NCBI GenBank assembly: GCA_038851035.1
Contig: JAWCLH010000008.1
Location: forward strand, 29,870 to 93,869
Source of the DNA: Thermoplasmata archaeon
Lineage (GTDB): Archaea > Thermoplasmatota > DTKX01 > VGTL01
DNA length: 64,000 nt
Direction: 5' to 3'
The notes under the pieces: model-generated
Databases searched by the model: none
Told to the model about the DNA's origin: nothing
What the model saw: the letters and a program-made list of their open reading frames with translations, nothing else
Shown here: piece by piece, positions 63,101-64,000 of the stretch
Numbering within the stretch: the first letter of the stretch is position 1
Layout of the letters: each line of letters starts with the position of its first letter
Program-made: the position numbers and the translations under genes

Positions 63101-63473
63101 ATCTAAGGTCCACCTCGGTATTGTTATTTGCGAAGGTGTACTGAAGCCCCATGACGCCAGGGAACATCCAGTCAACGGTCCCGTCCTGCAGGATGTCGAT
63201 GGATGGGTTGCGGGGCCAGTGGACTGTCTGGTATTCAGTTCCTTCGTCGAGGAAGAAGAAGTCCCCACGGACCCTCATGGTGGCCGAAGCTATCTCCGAG
63301 TTCTTGGCAACGGTGAACTCCTTAACGATTTGACCTCCCCTCGGGCTCGGCTGCACCCAGGTGAACTCGACGCTACCGTCGCTCCATTTATCCACCTTCT
63401 CTGCTCCTGTGGGGAGCGGGAGGAGAAGCGACACAAGCACAGCGGCGGTAGCCAGCATTCTGTGAGGCTTCAT
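60141..63473 (-). CDS. VCBS/FG-GAP surface protein with cytoplasmic coiled coil and two zinc ribbons
   Basis: 1110 residues from ATG 63473 (MKPHRMLATAAVLVSLLLPLPTGA), a signal peptide. About residues 185-560 form an FG-GAP/VCBS propeller with repeats such as VTVGDIDGDGDNDLVAGGTNG, VEDVEGDGDFDIIGG, VEDVDNDGDLDLIGAS and VVADINSDGALDIL. PKD-like (YDPDGTLFNYSWTEHP) and CARDB-like (LSPPDPVDGEAVTITVTVRNMG) domains follow. After a membrane helix (VLAIATGVIVGFVVLGAIGYVI) the cytoplasmic part has a coiled coil, a zinc ribbon CPRCGKPTDEEGLLCLEC, a helical Ala/Glu repeat region and a second ribbon CPGCGRETRPNWRICPSC at the very end. This is the second window protein with ribbons inside and beta-repeats outside. 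Confidence 0.87.
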   Translation of the reverse strand: MKPHRMLATAAVLVSLLLPLPTGAEKVDKWSDGSVEFTWVQPSPRGGQIVKEFTVAKNSEIASATMRVRGDFFFLDEGTEYQTVHWPRNPSIDILQDGTVDWMFPGVMGLQYTFANNNTEVDLRWDQNGLTRTLEFKMPRSTVRSASLAVNNTQTSKYAYTMTVGGATVWTKDSLSFTFYDDSSTRQNLNSVTVGDIDGDGDNDLVAGGTNGKIYVAKNINNLFINATEIDCGVEGVDRDITMVALGQLDDMPGLDIVASCADGNFYWLPNQGGAGLYGGAIPILTGAGSRMASVCVEDVEGDGDFDIIGGALNGRFYVVLNPGGGAFDTSGGPGSEFFKVVLGGTGQMNSVKVADIDEDTFPDLVGANSNRQFYLAPGNGDGTFETAFPIATGAARDINSVAVEDVDNDGDLDLIGASNDGRIYICLNLGYDQGQSPGDFDTRPGHIISIVCESGTDSLRTAVVADINSDGALDILALGTSNYGQLFLQLNDGFGGFPSDLLMRVFSGGQSSKSIAVAPLDADSDIDIVVANGLKMDIWSNNQGKFNDIISGPVFVSALQSYLDTAPAALDEWNNPIVTVKLQIHNKYTGQLRFGLLNINYSYTAVLDFTPQLYDYMNETAGPAAEGERVRVGVLFKMESAGKLNVSGLSIDAPMGLVSIIDFPQHNATLYGGVEYELQGRSNYDPDGTLFNYSWTEHPSNRFLGFGSRVKYVPPTNATNVTINLHVRDDLHQKEAFTEVGINIVEEPYAYLSITKIALSPPDPVDGEAVTITVTVRNMGKINATRVGIQLYLDKTGGNPITSGVIDMIGPGQFESVDVFWQASETGNHRLLGAIVQCSERFKTPHTTETPFRSAQFKVSGKTPVDVLAIATGVIVGFVVLGAIGYVIKRKRDQLAIKREQAEISTKTGATEVGKEEIAYSQEKQAQLAEELYAKDREAAAATAYVTPPAQSKIFPCPRCGKPTDEEGLLCLECNAKDAIASARKAIEEAREMALDIDTAEEMLKSAEEAFKAGKFADAVESATSAEDDARSAKEAFDRASAYATGKEKAVAAEIDEAAAPPAKPPPPPAPTPLLSIKPRTAEAAKCPGCGRETRPNWRICPSCQTKLQ

Positions 63474-63551
63474 CTGCTTCACACCTCGCGACAATCTCGA
63501 GCGCTCAGAAATCCCCCTTGTGATATAAGTGTTTCGGTTTTCACGCCACCG

Positions 63552-64000
63552 TGTCGAATTCCGAAATAACTTCCTCTCGGCAAATATAAGAGCCCTAAAA
63601 CCATATCAATACATGCGGAAGCTCACAAGGAGAAAGCTCAGATGGCTCATCAGGGAGATGGAAAAGGGTGAGGCCTCTGCATATCAACTTGCAAGGATAC
63701 AGAAGATATCGGAACGCTGGGTATGGGAGCTCTACCGCGGTATAGGGAGAGGGGCGAATATCCATATCCTAAAAAGCCCGGGGCATCCCCTAAGTTAATC
63801 ATTGATGAAGAGAGGGAATATGTAATGAGGGCAAGAGCCAGGCATCCAGCATCCGGAGCATTCATCCTGGAGAAGGCAATTGAAAGTGAGGAGGGGATAA
63901 ATATCCCACACAACCGCATTCACAGGATCCTTAAAGAGAATGGACTGGCAAAAGATGAACCCAGGAAGCAGAGACGCCAGAAGTGGGTCCGGTATGAGAG
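63552..64000 (+). mobile_element. IS481-like element, left part, cut by the window edge
   Basis: Begins with the same terminal sequence as the remnant at 13950-14632 and is nearly identical to it up to about 63840. It then continues with the segment deleted in the other copy (HPASGAFILEKAIESEEGIN, IPHNRIHRILKENGLAKDEP). The catalytic core lies beyond the window. Confidence 0.85.
63613..64000 (+). pseudogene. IS481-like transposase, frameshifted, 3' end outside the window
   Basis: ATG 63613 opens an HTH domain (MRKLTRRKLRWLIREMEKGE, ASAYQLARIQKISERWVWELY). The frame then runs to a stop at 63796-63798. The expected continuation, RYRERGEYPYPKKPGASPKL and IIDEEREYVMRARARHP, is in the -1 frame from about 63738 and stays open to the window end, ending with the basic RKQRRQKWVRYE that normally precedes the rve core. 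A single missing base near 63735-63738 would explain this. The remnant at 14.4 kb has the same bases at this point. The element may therefore be an inactive lineage moved in trans, or may use programmed frameshifting. Confidence 0.72.

Noticed and set aside
63745..63790. T-AAAAAG run as a programmed -1 slippery site of the IS481-like transposase
   Set aside because: It has five rather than six A residues and lies downstream of where homologous sequence already switches frame, so it does not explain the shift.
1..64000. Abundant CTCGAG hexamers
   Set aside because: They mostly arise from the favoured Leu-Glu codon pair CTC-GAG in this high-GC genome, so codon use explains them, unlike GAATTC.
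1..64000. CRISPR arrays, rRNA genes or prophage
   Set aside because: No regularly spaced direct repeats, no rRNA core sequence and no phage structural genes were seen.

Overview
The window looks like a stretch of an uncultured, moderately GC-rich euryarchaeal chromosome, most likely from the Thermoplasmata side of the tree. The evidence is archaeal information-processing genes (ribosomal protein S6e, aIF2 gamma, the DP1 subunit of DNA polymerase D, ABCE1/Rli1, an ATP-dependent DNA ligase, a family-B polymerase of the diverged PolB2 type), intron-free tRNAs without encoded CCA, TATA-box promoters 25-45 bases ahead of starts, and many very large secreted or membrane-anchored beta-domain proteins. 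Lineage is inferred from gene content only.

Layout. Positions 1-4.6 kb: end of a cadherin/PKD-like surface protein, a degenerate AAA+ protein and a zinc-ribbon protein. 4.8-8 kb: a Pro/Glu-rich protein, then the conserved cluster S6e - aIF2 gamma - PIN-domain protein, followed by a relic of a duplicated PIN gene end. 8.1-13.8 kb: pyruvate phosphate dikinase, divergent from a family-B polymerase that has lost key catalytic residues. 13.95-14.63 kb: a decayed insertion sequence of the IS481/rve type with imperfect terminal inverted repeats; a second, better preserved copy enters at 63.55 kb in the opposite orientation. 14.7-22.2 kb: a RecA/KaiC-like ATPase, two winged-helix regulators, a membrane pyrophosphatase with an extracellular beta-domain, a P-loop ATPase and two unassigned proteins.

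22.3-49.9 kb is dominated by cell-surface genes: a 2225-residue protein with about 18 NEW3-like repeats, a 1790-residue protein with three PQQ-type propellers, a 1406-residue protein with thrombospondin-3-like calcium repeats, a 548-residue secreted protein, and an FG-GAP/PKD protein broken by two in-frame stops. DNA ligase, Rli1 and a NifU-like scaffold sit between the first two, and winged-helix regulators (one membrane-anchored, one next to a three-helix membrane protein) are interleaved.

50.5-55.6 kb carries the clearest metabolic unit: a minus-strand operon of a DUF2080-like small protein, a GNAT acetyltransferase, and four subunits plus a ferredoxin in the order N-O-P-Q-M of the bzd-type ATP-dependent benzoyl-CoA reductase. 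A repeat-rich operator candidate lies between its TATA box and first start codon. 55.8-60.1 kb holds DP1, two small membrane proteins, a Trm112-like protein, tRNA-His, tRNA-Val, tRNA-Arg and about 1 kb with no convincing gene. 60.1-63.5 kb encodes a VCBS/FG-GAP surface protein with cytoplasmic zinc ribbons.

Two chromosome-scale observations stand out. The hexamer GAATTC occurs about 47 times, several-fold above a composition-based expectation, in coding and non-coding DNA. A recurring architecture joins long extracellular beta-repeats through one membrane helix to a cytoplasmic zinc ribbon or acidic tail.
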